Positions 34,940 through 47,314 are shown, numbered from the stretch's first letter. The stretch: DNA of 64,000 nt from Coprinus comatus (GCA_034638255.1 JAWPGT010000052.1:62001-126000), one strand, 5' to 3'. The notes: generated from the sequence alone by a model not told the origin. Made by a program: numbers and translations.

Positions 34940-35028
34940 CAGACTCCTTCCCAGTCGCTGGTATGCTCAGAATATTTTATTTATCCGAAGTTCTTCCGTG
35001 GGCATACCAGCGACTGGGAAGGAGTCTG
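34940..35028. mobile_element. 89-base foldback/MITE with 27-base perfect TIRs and 9-base target duplication
   Basis: The left arm at 34940-34966 (starts CAGACTCCTTCCCAGTCGCT) and the right arm at 35002-35028 are exact reverse complements over 27 bases, around a 35-base centre. The direct repeat TGCTAGACC flanks both sides at 34931-34939 and 35029-35037. A 9-base duplication is the usual size for Mutator-like elements; the family is otherwise unknown. It has no coding capacity. Confidence 0.93.
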
Positions 35029-35301
35029 TGCTAGACCTTGCAACTATCGTATATTTGGAGGATGTTATGGGCGCTAATTAATCATATCTTTTATGAGAGA
35101 TTAGATGTATCTGGTTGTGTGAGCGGTCACAAGTACATTACAACCTTGTCACCAAAGAGCGTCTCGTGGGAGTCTTCCCACTACAAACAGACTACAAATT
35201 TAAGTGTTTAACGTTCTCTCAAACTTCAACTTTTCAACACTCACTGGCATATTCCAAGCTCAACACACCAATTAGACGCTTATATTGAACCTAACTCCAT
35301 C

Positions 35302-37889
35302 ATGGATCAGCCTCTCCCTGTCAATAACCGTGAGTATATCGGAAGATGGAACTACTGATGCTGTATTCTGAACTTCTACCTTTACCACTAGATGAACCAA
35401 CCAAGTGAGCTTTCTTTCCTTTAAATCCACAATGTACTACATAGCAACGCAGAATCAAGAACGATATAATTGAGACGCGTTATACTGGCATTAAAAAGAA
35501 GGGTGCCACATCCTACATGAATACCTTGATTCAACTTTTGTTCTCTATTCAATCGTTTCGTAAGGTGCTACCCATATTATAACTCGATTATCTTTCTCTC
35601 ACTATTCTCCATAGGCGGTCTATGAGGCTCCAACAGAAGGGAAGAAGCCTACTCAGAATACTCTTTTGGCCCTTCAAAGAATCTTCCACCGCTTACAAGC
35701 ATCGGATGAATGTGTTTGTAAGTGGTTATATTATCTCATGTCATGTATAGATCATGGTATAATCACTTGTAGCCACTTCCGAGCTTACGAAATCCCTTGG
35801 TTGGGGTGATATGGATGCTTTATTTCCACGAGATATTGTAGATTTCAGACGCACACTTCTTTCTACAATGCAGGTATGTAGTCCATATTTGAGCACCACT
35901 ACATGCGTAGGAGCTAAATTGCAACGAAACACAACACACTTACTCTCAAGGGCACCAAGGCGGACAATCCGATAAACAAGCTACTTTCGGGAGAGCTGAA
36001 AACTTTCATCAGATGCTTTGATATCGGAAAGGAATATTCAGTAGTTGAGAACTTTGACAGTGGGTTAACTCAACTACATTCTCCTTAATTCAAATCATTC
36101 ACGCACCCACAATTCTTGTAGTTATTCAACTAGAAGTGAACGGAGTAAAAACGCTACGCGACTCCTTCATGAAATTCACTGAATTAGAGAATCTTACTGG
36201 GAAGAACAGGTATCTAGATCCTAATTACGGCTTGCAGGAGGCCGAAAAGGGGAGAATATTCCAATCCTTCCCACCTATACTGTTCCTTCAGCTTCAACGC
36301 TGGCAACACAACGTTCAAAAGGACGCCATGGTCAAATCAAACAGTCCTGTTGAGTTTCCCTTTAACATTGACCTTGATGAATTCTTGGGCGAAGGTGCCG
36401 ATCGTTCCCAGCCTTGGGTCTACAGTTTACATGCTGTTTCAATGCATTCGGGTGATTTGACACATGGTCACAATTATGCTTTCATCAAACGTGAACAAGA
36501 ATCGGAGTGGTTAAAGTTCGATGATGATTCCGTAACGCAGGCTACAAAACAAGATATCATCAATACATACAGAATACCTGCTACTAATGCTGGAAACGAT
36601 ATTCTATCTAGCGCATACGTGCTGGTGTACATCCGGGACCCTTCATGTAATGAAGTAGGCAAGCGTCATGGTGTCGAGGAGGTACCTAGTGTCAAAGCTC
36701 AAGGTTGGTTGGTTTCTATCCAATGTATCAAGTCGCTAATTCTTGGTGTAGTACCACAAACGGAAACACGAACTGAGGGCAATCATCCTCAGTCTATACC
36801 CGTTGAGCAGTTGTCTGTGAAGGTTAGTTTGTGTCATGCTATGGTGTTCGAACGCGCTGTGGCTTAGCGCATAAACAGGTAGTTACCGACCAGATGTTCC
36901 ATCTTCATGATGGATTTGATATAACTACATTCGATGACAAGATGGAGAAAGCGTCTAGTCCAGTTCTTTTTCAGGTACCCAGTAATGGTACCTATAGTAG
37001 CCTAAAGACAAGCATCGCATGTCATTTCCGATTTCAGCCTGGGACGCAATTCCAACTGTGGACGTTCATCAAAAGAGAAAACGGAACCTTCCGACCATAC
37101 ATGGCTATTGACGAAAACAAAGAGGGTCTAAGTGAGTAACATCATATACAGTTAACCAATGATCTGTACTGACTCTGAAATATAGCCATGGAAACCGTTC
37201 ATCAGGATTGGAAGATCAACAATGGGAAGGAGCTTCGTCTATATGTCGATGTAATTCCGGCCTTCGGGGTAATGTTCAATAACATCCGCACTAACACTTG
37301 CTGATGTGGCATAATAGATTAAACGCGATCCAGAGTTTATCATGTTATTTTTAAAGCATTTTGACCCCCTCACGCAAACATTACGCGGGGTTGGAAAAAT
37401 TCATATACCCAAGGACGCTTCAGTTACCGATCTGACTTCAATCATAAGAACACTTATGCAATGGAAGATCGGAACCTCCATGACGCTTTACGAGGTCTGT
37501 TGTTCAACTTGTGCTATGCTCCAATTAGTAAACACTAAATGAAAATATATCAGGAGATCAATCCTTGGATGATTGAAATGCTGAAACCTAGGCTTACGAT
37601 GGAAAAGAGTGACCTCGAAAATGGAGATATAATTTGCTTCCAGGCTCATCTTGCATGTGAAGAGTACGTGACTGTACATTCTAATGTGTATATGTTTTTA
37701 TCTATGCTCATTGCTGGCGTTGAACTCAGGAAAAAAGACTTACAGAAAAAAGGCTTTTACACCAATGCCAAAAAATACTATAATTTCCTCCATAATCAAG
37801 TCACGCCTAAGACTACATTGAAGAGAAAGAGAGCTGATAGTGATGAAATGGGTTGCGAGTCGACTGCGTCCGTCAGTCGGACTTCATGA
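35302..37889 (+). CDS. USP7/Ubp15-like ubiquitin protease homolog, catalytic residues lost
   Basis: Similar to USP7-type deubiquitinases from the UCH fold to the C-terminal ubiquitin-like region. The start at 35302 has no TRAF/MATH domain before it. The Cys-box reads RYTGIKKKGATSYMNTLIQL: the catalytic Cys is Ser (TCC at 35511). AVYEAPTEG, LALQRIFHRLQASD and TKSLGW follow the USP7 pattern. The His-box reads HGHNYAFIK: the residue before Tyr, normally His, is Asn (36472-36474). The final Asp box KFDDD is kept. Downstream, VVTDQMFHLHDGFD, LFLKHFDPLTQTL and NGDIICFQ match the USP7 ICP0-binding/UBL region. About a dozen exons join in frame (one join near 35880-35965 uncertain). The protein is probably a non-catalytic ubiquitin binder or scaffold. 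It ends KRKRADSDEMGC...SRTS. Confidence 0.85.
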
Positions 37890-38336
37890 CCTGGTAATCA
37901 TTAGAAATTTAAATTTTAAGTTTCGAAGTAGAATAAATAACGTAGCGAGCCCGCCAACGATGAACGTGTTGTTGAGACGAGAGAGAGATCAGGATGATTC
38001 GAGAAGGAGTGAAACGTCGAGCTTGAAAGAGGGCGATATTTGAGAACTGAAAACTGTGAGTCGTATGAAATACGGTCTTCTCACACACATTAGGTTCCCT
38101 TATTCTAAGTTGCATAATCTCCACGATTCCGCAAAGAAAATTGTAACCTCTTCCTAGTAAACAACGTGAATAGCATACAGTGAACAATATGGTATTCATG
38201 AATCATTATTGCAATGTTGTGTTTCAAACTACAACGTTCAACGACAATCGATTGGCCGTTAAACAAAATGATACAATGGCGTTTGGTTGTGTGCTATTCA
38301 ATGTAGATCCTGCACCAAATGGTTTGAAATTTTTGA
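37890..38336. other. Intergenic region between USP7-like gene and repeat R-B
   Basis: No gene supported; presumed 3' untranslated DNA of the USP7-like gene and unique spacer. Confidence 0.5.
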
Positions 38337-39175
38337 ATACATTGTTTAGACCACATGAGTACTACATACTCATCCGCTCAGGTGCATTAAAAAACCCGGT
38401 GGGAAAAAGCTACCGGCGGGCACAAACGATTATAAACTACGGGTAATTACTGGCATTACACGATCCTACTAGAAGATCTGCAAGACATCAGCTAATGAGA
38501 AGAAACAATGAAGTACTCATTAAAGTTGATCGAATCAGTGCAAGGCAGTTATCGTTGGTGGATTGTTTCTGTGCCTAAGTGTCAGCCAATACTAAAATAA
38601 ATAGCTTGTAACCCACCGAAGGTACTGCTGGGACCCGCTCCAGCACCAATGACCACTTCATGAGAGCACTACTGCGTTTCCCCTTCTAATGATCCGCAGA
38701 ATACAGACCCCCAACGCCCTGGAAGGTGACCGATCACGGTTCTTCCTCCCATCCCAGACAATGCACAACCTCAACTTGTCCTTTGCAGGACTAGAAGTTC
38801 TGTACAAAGTTGAGACTTAACTTCCGAACACGCCAGACCACAGCGCAGTCCAACGGTCATACGGGCAACATGTCAGGTTCCAGGAAAACGTGAGGGTGAT
38901 GAAGCTTGCTTGGCCGTTGGTGCTGGATATCTCCGTCCTCCCGGTGTGTGTGTCGGAGTGCTGAATGTCGAGTCTGAGAAGGGGTGGTGAGGGGAGTTGG
39001 ACGAGGGCGAGGATAGTTCACTGACATTGCAGTTGGTGGTGAAGAGCGTTGGGGGAATTTTTCGTGCGTAGTCTCAGTTATATTTCCTTCCAAAAGTTTG
39101 GGTATGTTTTGATTTTTAGGCTGACAATTCTCAATCCAGCAGAAAACTAATTATAGACATTGTGATACGTCATCG
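38337..39175 (-). repeat. Dispersed repeat R, copy B (full length, inverted)
   Basis: Matches copy C (61376-62213) end to end in reverse orientation, 839 versus 838 bases. One end is at CGATGACGTATCACAATGTC (minus strand) and the other at CAAACAATGTAT or TAAACAATGTAT. A potential 78-codon frame (MSVNYPRPRPTPLT inside) is shifted by indels between copies, so it is probably not coding. No target duplication or terminal inverted repeat was found. Confidence 0.9.
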
Positions 39176-40913
39176 CATTAATGTCCACTATCTTGACATA
39201 GACTCGACCACCTTGAAACAATACCTGATAGTTACTGTTTAAGGTGACGTGGAAGGAATGGCCATGATCTAGAAGGATCTTCTAGAGATAAGATGAATAT
39301 TCAAGTTGATGATCTTTCGTCCAGAATTCACATTGAATCTATTATCTATCATACTGAATTTGACTGCGTATAAGTCAAGGGACACTTATACAATAGTTGC
39401 AAAATGTACAATATGACATACTGTATACTACTTTCGTTGAAGGATGATAATCTTTAATGACTCATTAACGATAGTGGGTACATCAGATGTCATTTGGTTT
39501 TCAGCATAGTGTGGTTCGGGCGTGCTGTATATTTCATGCTCACCCTCACACTCTTTACGCCTCTTGAGACCTGCGGTCTTGCTGAGTGATACAAACCAGT
39601 AACAAGAGAGAGGCCAACTTGTGGGTAGAAAAGCACTGGTGGCACAGCAACACCTCGTTCGTTCGATTCCTATTCCTCCAGTTTGTTTTACTTCACATCT
39701 CCATCTCGTAAGTCATTACGAAGGCGAAATGGGAGGATGGATAGTCAGAAATATGTTGATACGTGCTCCAATTTCAATAGTTTCGCTCTTGAAACACGGG
39801 GGTATTTACTACAAGTATAAGGCGTGTTACAACAGCCTTACACAAACTTATATATTTCAATATACCAAAGTTCTGGGTGAGCGCTTGAACCTTTGTTCAA
39901 TCGAATCGAAATAATATATATAAATGTGTCCTAAGAATAAACTTAGCACTTCACCTGAGTGTCCCATATAATACAACTTCAACGTTACTTGTCATTCTGT
40001 TCGCTCCAATGTTTATACATTTCGATAACCAAGGAGTGGAGCGTTGATGTTAGCCGAGATTAATTATGATCAGCCCCAGGTTAGTAGTACTGACCATTTT
40101 TCTCATTCGCTACTTTGCGGAAATGGCGCTATGGTAGTCAATGTCATAATTTTTTTTTCGCCTGAATTGCCTTTACAAAGCGTCTCCATGGAGGATCTCA
40201 AGTTTTTCTGCGGGAACTAATGGTATAAGGTATTATTATAATAGATATTTATACCAGGGATCATCCAATCATCGCATGATTCTCACCGATCGACTCGACT
40301 CAACCGCACAATTGAATGATTGGGTATTTTCTCGAAGAAGTAGAAGCTCCACAAGGTAATAGATACCAAAATATACGTGCTAGTTCCGAGTACATAGCAC
40401 TCAAACCCAAGGATACCAATTGGGAGGAAATGGTGATAAGGCTTCTTGTCGACTAGTTGATTGACATGGAATCCTTCCATTGAAGAGAGAAGGATACCAA
40501 TAGCTAGGTCATGTAATTGTGAGTCGTGTGCGGCAGTGTGATATTGGTGTGAGACAATAATTTCACTCTCATGAATGTATAATAATAGAAATGTACTATC
40601 TATATGATCATCACTCCAATTGTAAGCCTTGGGGCCCCCATGATACTATTCATAAATTTCGTTTGCTCGCCTTTCATACCAGACACCCCAATCTTCCCCG
40701 CCACCCGTTCTCTCCTCTGTCTCTTTTCTGTAATAAGAGGGTGTTTGAACTTTGGAGTTTGATAGCCGAGTCATGTGGTCGGCTATTTACCGCGGCAAGG
40801 ACGGGACGTTTTTTTTTACTAATTATCCGATACGATTTTGATATGAAACGTAAATTGGTCTTGCTTACTTATATATCCTCTTGTCCCTAGACACCTCCTT
40901 TCGCGATACCCTC
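39176..40913. other. Intergenic region, no supported gene
   Basis: Only short, domain-free frames. A pyrimidine-rich stretch near 40660-40740 precedes the transporter start and may be its promoter region. A B-box-like GTTCGATTCC near 39661 was examined and rejected as a tRNA. Confidence 0.45.
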
Positions 40914-42819
40914 ATGTCTTCTACTCATGCATACACTCCGTTGAAATCTGATAATGGCAGCGGAAATGACATTTATATAACGTCTTCAAACACTACAGAA
41001 TATGAACAAGATCAAGAACCGGAACAACCTTCGAGATGGTATGGTGTGGTAAAAGGGCTTAGAGAGTTTAGGGAGAGGAATGTTGGGTTGTTGTTGATTG
41101 TGGCAGCCCAGGTCTTCTTTACATTGATGAATCTTTCGGTGAAGACGTTGAACAGTATAGATCCCCCAGTCACAGCATTGCAGGTGGGTGGTTCGGTTCA
41201 TGTGTCTGAGTCGATATTAATCCATCTCTCCTTGTAGCTTATTGTAGTCCGAATGGTATGTAAAGCTACTCTTGTGTCAAACACTCACATTTAGGTTGAT
41301 ATTGGTTAATTTCAGCTTATTACATATGTCTGTTCGGTCACCTATATGTGAGTCATACATTCACAAAATGTGTCTCATAGACTGATCCCCCTTATGAGTA
41401 TAGGTTAGCTACTGGTGTACCAGATCCATTCACTGGTCCCAAAGGTGTTCGCTTACTGCTCGTATTTCGGGGAATTTCTGGGTGCGTTTACTTTCAAGTT
41501 CCTTTTTGACCTTACGTAAATAATAGCTCTGCGAAACAGATTCTTTGGTCTTCTTGGGATCTACTTCTCTTTACAATACCTCTCGCTCTCGGACGCAACC
41601 GTTCTCACTTTCCTTGCCCCATTGTGTACTGCATTTTCTGGAGCTATATTTCTGGGAGAATATCTGAGTTACAAACAAGCCTTGGCCGGAGGTACGTCTT
41701 TCTTCTACGTCTCCTAAAATACTTCTCCTATGACTTATACGTTGAATTTGTAGTTTGTAGTCTTATTGGTGTTGTACTTATTGCTCGTCCACCATTCATA
41801 TTTGGATATTTTGGAAATGGTACCGTTATACCACCATCAGATGATATCGTCCATATCACCGCGGGACTTCTTCAAGAAGTTAACCCCGAGAAACGGATGC
41901 TTGCAGTATTGTATGCGTGCCAATTATAAGACAAAAACAACATTCTGATGTTTATCATTAGAGTTGCCCTTGTTGGAGTGTTGGGTGCTACTGGTGCTTG
42001 TAAGTTAATCAGATTTCCGGTCCACGCAAGCCAATTTGTTGCTAAAACTAACAATTTTCTTTATTTGACAGATACTGCCTTAAGAGCGATCGGTAAACGT
42101 GCGCATCCTCTTCATTCACTTGTGTCATTTTCCTCCCAATCTGTTGTTGGAGCAACTATTGGGTATGTATCTACATCTTTCTACATCTGCAAATTTCTAA
42201 TACCCTGTTTCTGGTCTTCCAATATAGCATGATAATCACTAAACAGCCATTTATTATACCCGCCCGCTTAACTTGGTTGGCTATGTTAATTACAATTGGT
42301 ATATTTGGTTTTGTAGCACAGGTGATATCGCTCACTCCGGCTCCTATTTACACAACTTACCTTTGGCTTGACATAGATTCTACTCACGATGGGTCTTGCA
42401 CGAGAAACCGTATCTAGAGGCTCGATGGCTATTTATACACAAGTAAACCATTTATCATTTTTTGTTCTTAGGTGTACTCAAACGCTATATTATAGATCGT
42501 CTTCGCAACGATTTTTGAGCGTGTTTTCTTCCACACAAGCCCAAGTTTGTTATCTATGACTGGTACTTTGCTGATCATTTCTTCGGCACTATACGTTGCC
42601 GTACGTATCTTTCCTTCTTTCCTTCTCTGTATAAATATAGTGTCTGACTTTTGTCCTTTCTAGTTGATGAAAAAAGGCTCTGGAAAAGCTCCTATGAAAG
42701 ATTCGTCTTCCACTTCCCCTGCACCACCTTCAACGTTAGATGACGAAGAAGGCATGGAAAGAGGGTTGCTTGAATCACGCAGTGATAATACCCAACACCG
42801 GAAATATAACGGTGTTTAA
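40914..42819 (+). CDS. EamA/SLC35G-type drug/metabolite transporter, paralog 1
   Basis: A ten-helix-type membrane transporter of the drug/metabolite superfamily; substrate unknown. The ATG at 40914 gives MSSTHAYTPLKSD and a hydrophilic N-tail, then helix 1 GLLLIVAAQVFFTLMNLSVK. Exons read on through GPKGVRLLLVFRGISG, FFGLLGIYFSLQYLSLSDAT, VLTFLAPLCTAFSGAIFLGE, VCSLIGVVLIARPPFIF, VALVGVLGATGAYTALRAIG and IFGFVAQILLTMGLARET. This is the EamA repeat arrangement of SLC35G-like proteins (DATVLTFLAPL, GLARET). The C-tail is Ser-rich and hydrophilic with a stop at 42817-42819. About eleven short exons. The neighbour 186 bases downstream is a tandem copy. Confidence 0.88.
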
Positions 42820-43005
42820 GTTTATGTAATTTAGATTACCTGTATTTGGCGCTTTCCGATCAATTCCTGCCGCCGGCAAAAGAAAAAGATTTCAGTACTT
42901 AATGATCGTCAAAATGGACTGAGCCCCCAGTGAGTACTCCCCCCACACACCACCTGCGGGCCGCATACCCTTATACCCCTTGTTCAACAACCGCCACTAT
43001 ACCTC

Positions 43006-45141
43006 ATGTCTTCTACTCATGTATACATACCGCTGAAATCTGACGACACTAACAGCAAAGATACCTATATGGCATCTCCAAATGTGAACAATGACTTGCC
43101 GCTGATACCTACCACAAGTTATGAATTGGAATTGGAACAAGAAATAAAGTCGAAATGGAAATGGGGAACACTCTGGCACGAGGTAGTAGAAAAATGTCGA
43201 AATGGTTATAAGAGAAATGTTGGGTTGTTGTTGGTTGTGGCTGCTCAAGCTTTCTTTTCGTTTATGAATCTGTCAGTGAAGAAGTTGAATAGTATAGATC
43301 CACCAGTTTCAGCGTTACAGGTAATCATATCTCCATATTTTTGTTATACCAAACTCAATTTACTTTGTTTTCTGTTTTTTTGATAGCTTATTGTAGTCCG
43401 AATGGTATGTTCAGTATCATTAATTAATTATATGCAAACGCACTGCTGGGAAGTCTAAAATGATTTGGGTATTTAGGGTATCACGACTATTTGTTCGATA
43501 ACTTATATGTGAGTCACTTCAAGAGTATAAAAGTTTATTCTTAATTCTTCGCCATCATCATATTAACACCCATAAAATATATACAGGCTAGTAGCAAGAG
43601 TACAAAACCCATTCACAGGACCTAAAGGCGTTCGTCTGCTTCTTCTATTCCGAGGTTTCACCGGGTATGTTTAATAATTGTTTGAAAAACGCCACTCATC
43701 TTATTATTGGCACCTGCATACTTAAATACAACTCTTTTACACCATTGACACATCAACCGCTTGGCAAAAAAAAAAATGAAACAACAGATTCTTTGGGCTT
43801 TTTGGGATTTATTTCTCTCTTCAATATCTTTCACTTTCAGATGCTACCGTTTTGACTTTTTTGGCTCCTTTATGCACTGCATTTTCTGGAGCTATTTTCT
43901 TGGGAGAACATTTAAGTTGTAGACAAGTTGTGGCTGGACGTACGTTCTCTTCTTTATTATCTTACTACCTTGAACTCATTATTGGTTGATCGGTTGTTTC
44001 TCTTCTATTAGTTTTCAGTCTTGTTGGTGTGGTGCTTATTGCACGTCCACCAATTATATTTGGACATACTGTACTAATCGAAGGAGGAGCAGGAGGAGTA
44101 GAAGATGATACTATGATGATTACAACTGATATTCGAAGTGTTACTTCTGAAGAACGTATGTTGGCTGTTATGTGCGTATGAATTTTGTTTCACTTTACCA
44201 CATGTCCACTAAGCTTTACAGTGTTGCACTTGTTGGAGTGTTAGGTTCTACTGGTGCTTGTAAGTTTATGATTACAATTCCAGAGTCAACGATAGCTAAA
44301 CTGTTACGTTTTGATTAATAGATACTACTCTACGAGCGATTGGTAAACGAGCACATCCACTCCATTCTCTCGTTTCTTTTTCTTCGCAATCTGTTATAGT
44401 AGCATCTATTGGGTACATTATCTTTCTCTGCGCCTTGAATTTCTTTCTGATTTACTTCTTTTTTTTCCGGCTTGTAGCATGATTGTTACTAAAGAGCCAT
44501 TCATTATCCCCACTCGATTAGCTTGGTTAGCTATGTTATTTATGATTGGGATATTCGGTTTCGTTGCACAGGTAACGTTCTCTTTAATTCAATCCCAACC
44601 ACATACCATCACATTTCTTCCCTTCTTCGATACTAAATGTTCATGTTATAGATTCTATTAACGATGGGTCTTGCAAGAGAAACTGCAGGTAGAAGTTCAA
44701 TGGCTATTTATACTCAGGTAAATAAATACCAGTCCCAGTCCCATTCTCAAACATTTAACGTTTAACGTCTGTACTTATTTTATTATCATTAGATCGTATT
44801 CGCGACGATTTTGGAACGTATATTCTTCCATACTAGTCCCTCTCTGTTATCAATCATTGGTACTTGTTTAATTATTTCTGCGGCGCTTTATGTCGCTGTA
44901 AGTTATTTCTTGTTCCCCTTTTCTGCTTTCCCTTATCAAGCATGTATATGTATGCTAATCTAAAATTTTAACTTTTGATTAGATGTTGAAAGCGGATACA
45001 GGAACTCAAGATAAAACGAAGAATCAAAGTTCTACGTCTGCCTCTGCATCAAGTTCCTCCAATTTGAGAAGAGAAGAAGAGGATGTGGAAAGAGGTTTAT
45101 TACTTGAGGAGCATGAATACCTAACAGCCAAACCTTCCTAG
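43006..45141 (+). CDS. EamA/SLC35G-type drug/metabolite transporter, paralog 2
   Basis: Tandem copy of the gene at 40914, same strand and nearly the same exon plan. The start at 43006 gives MSSTHVYIPLKSD. Shared blocks are VGLLLVVAAQAFFSFMNLSVK, GPKGVRLLLLFRGFTG, FSGAIFLGEHLSCRQVVAG, VALVGVLGSTGAYTTLRAIG, MIVTKEPFIIPTRLAWLAML and ILLTMGLARETAGRSSMAIY. The stop is at 45139-45141. Loops and tails differ more than the helices, as expected for functional paralogs under constraint. A third paralog is at the right edge of the window in opposite orientation. Confidence 0.87.
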
Positions 45142-45529
45142 ACTATGTGACGGCAAGCGTCACGCCCAAGGGGCGTGAGTTCAAAATCCATATTTCGAAC
45201 TTGAGCTTGAAGATCAAAATCGTAAAGATAGGGACACGGATGGTATTGTTACTGGAAGTTCAGCTTGAAAAGTGATGATATATTGGTTGTATATTGGGGA
45301 TGATATGTAAATATAACACTATTAGGGGTGTTATGTATAGGGTATAGATTTCATACACTTAGGTTATAGATTCTCAGGGTTTGAAATGATGAAAAAACAA
45401 TTTTTCAGAGTACTTGTGTGATTTTGATTATCAGTCTATGTAGAATCCTAGAAGGAATTTGTTAAGAGTATCATCTTCAGTTTGTCAAATGATTTTGTCA
45501 GTAACGTTCCTGGTTCATTAAAATATCAT
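45142..45529. other. 3' flank of transporter paralog 2
   Basis: AT-rich spacer with no gene seen, ending where repeat element E begins. Confidence 0.5.
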
Positions 45530-45605
45530 GAGTCTGATAGGCTGTGAGTATGTCAAGTCCGAGATCTCAGATCTGAATATTGTATTGTCGAGGGATAGTC
45601 CTTCC

Positions 45606-45709
45606 CAGGGGTTCCTCAGCCGGTATTTCTGGTGAGCAGGGTATCGCCATCAAAATGCATCTGAGTGTTCGGTGTCCCTTCCATAAATGGAAAGCGGACT
45701 CCAGAAACT
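45606..45709. repeat. Left arm of a 104-base inverted repeat
   Basis: Matches the reverse complement of 46633-46736 at 102 of 104 bases (T/C differences in TATTTCTGG and TTCCATAAA). The arms are about 920 bases apart and enclose the minus-strand coding remnant. Confidence 0.95.
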
Positions 45710-45755
45710 CATCAATCATATCTTTGTTACTCGAGTACAAAATCACATTTATTGG

Positions 45756-46473
45756 CTACTGCTCTGGTATAGTACGTAGCTTCTTTAGTGTACTACCATA
45801 ATTTGTTGTGGAATGAGATCTGGTTCGCTTTTCTGAAGCACCTGTGCTTTCCGGGCCCACTATATCAACTTCAAGATCACTACTATCTAATACTCCAATC
45901 TTTTTTCTCCGTGAAACTGTTACCTCTGGAGGTATGCTTAATAGTTCTTCTTCTTTTCGACATATATGTGCGGATACCGTCATGGGAAGCGGAATATCCA
46001 CTGCAGGTGTGCCATTGTTGTTGAGATGATGAGGGTAATAAATGATCGTTTTTGGTGGTTGGCTCATTGGGGGCTGAACACTGAGGTAGCTTCTCTGATA
46101 CAACATTTCTAGCACTGCTCTGCATTATTCCACTGCTATCCATAGTACTTGGTAGTGATACCAGTCCCAGAGTACGAAGTGCTTTTGTTGCTTCCTCTTC
46201 TACTATTCTATTTTCTGCAATCTCCTGCTTTCGAGCTTATAACCTGCAGGAACGACGACCATGATGATTCTTGATTGATTCAACACTTTGGATATTGGGT
46301 AATGGCACCATTTTCTCGCAGAGATCGCACTTGATAGCATAGAGCTTCCGTTTCTTCTTTCCAGAACTACCAATACCATCATATACGGCAAAGGAAATTT
46401 GCTCATTACCATCTTCAAAAAGAATCTCGCATGTAGGTTCCAGTAGAGTATAACTTTTGATTAAGTTAATCAT
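45756..46473 (-). pseudogene. Unrecognised gene remnant with zinc-finger-like motif inside element E
   Basis: The minus-strand exon at 46237-46473 encodes ILFEDGNEQISFAVYDG and a Cys/His pattern CDLCEKM ... IKNHHGRRSC, which resembles a BED- or C2HC-type DNA-binding finger. After a gap, 46143-45756 is open in two frames: EEATKALRTLGLVSLPSTM first, then SSDLEVDIVGPESTGASEKR and a basic end. The switch near 46100 suggests a frameshift or unseen intron. Upstream, the second arm of the inverted repeat also reads as a frame (GISGEQGIAIKMHLSVRC). I do not recognise the family. The setting suggests a transposon-derived DNA-binding protein in decay. Confidence 0.4.
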
Positions 46474-46632
46474 TGATTTGTAGGTGAAGAGGTGGTAGCA
46501 TTGATACAGAAGTATTGTTACGAATGAGTCCTTTGACTACTCTAGCAACTCATGTGTGATACAAATCGCCGCAACAGTCTGCTTCATGCAGATTGGAGTC
46601 AATCATCATCATATCAATTAATGATGCAAGGC

Positions 46633-46736
46633 AGTTTCTGGAGTCCGCTTTCCATTTGTGGAAGGGACACCGAACACTCAGATGCATTTTGATGGCGATA
46701 CCCTGCTCACCGGAAATACCGGCTGAGGAACCCCTG
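46633..46736. repeat. Right arm of the 104-base inverted repeat
   Basis: Partner of 45606-45709. On the minus strand this arm is preceded by TTATTTCAG, a good intron acceptor, and is open in frame, so it may be the original exon and the other arm an inverted duplicate. Confidence 0.95.
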
Positions 46737-47314
46737 AAATAACAAACAAGGCCTTCGAAGCCCGTATTTACGATAGGAAATGAAAATTTTAGAAGTTTCC
46801 GAAACTCACGTTCAGGATTAAAATTTCGGAGCATTTGGAAAAATTGAATAGAAAAGAAAATGTTTGTAGCTAGAAAAGAGCAGTTGAATGCTCAGGAACA
46901 AATGTGGTGTTGAACCACTATGAGAGGCCGAACCTCGAAAGGAGAAAGAAAGAAATTAAAATTTAATAATATTGACGTACTGATGAACGGCCTTCGAGGT
47001 CCTTGAATATCTAAAATAAACTAGGTCCAGTTTGAGGCTGTGATTCGTGTGCGGCAATTAAGTTAGGAGTCGGCTTCGGTCTTGCAAGGAGCCCGGTTGC
47101 TAGTTAAGAATGGTGGTGGGGTTTGAGAGTACGAGTATTGTGGAGGTGGATTCCCACGGTCGGATGCTGTCCGAATTGGGAATGCCTGGTTGAGACGTGT
47201 CAGACACTGACACGTCTTCACAGTGCTTTGGGGCCTTCCGAATCTTCTTTACTTACAACAACCTATCTTACTAGACCGCGCAGTGTGTAGTACCTCAATA
47301 GTGGAAGTGATATG

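Larger units (their letters stand above)
45530..47314 (+). repeat. Repeat element E, long copy (about 1.8 kb)
   Basis: Both ends recur at 54409-54736. The left block is GAGTCTGATAGGCTGTGAGTATG ... GAATATTGTATTGTCGA ... ATAGTCCTTCCC. The right block is TCTTCTTTACTTACAACAAC ... GTGTAGTACCTCAAT ... GAAGTGATATG. Between the shared ends this copy carries an inverted repeat and a minus-strand coding remnant. No terminal inverted repeats or target duplications were found, so limits are set only by where similarity stops. Confidence 0.65.

Noticed and set aside
38857..39093. 78-codon frame in repeat R as a protein gene
   Set aside because: The equivalent frame in copy C is shifted by indels, so the conservation is at DNA level.
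39615..39690. tRNA- or SINE-like B box GTTCGATTCC
   Set aside because: No matching A box at the right distance, and no acceptor or anticodon stem can be formed.
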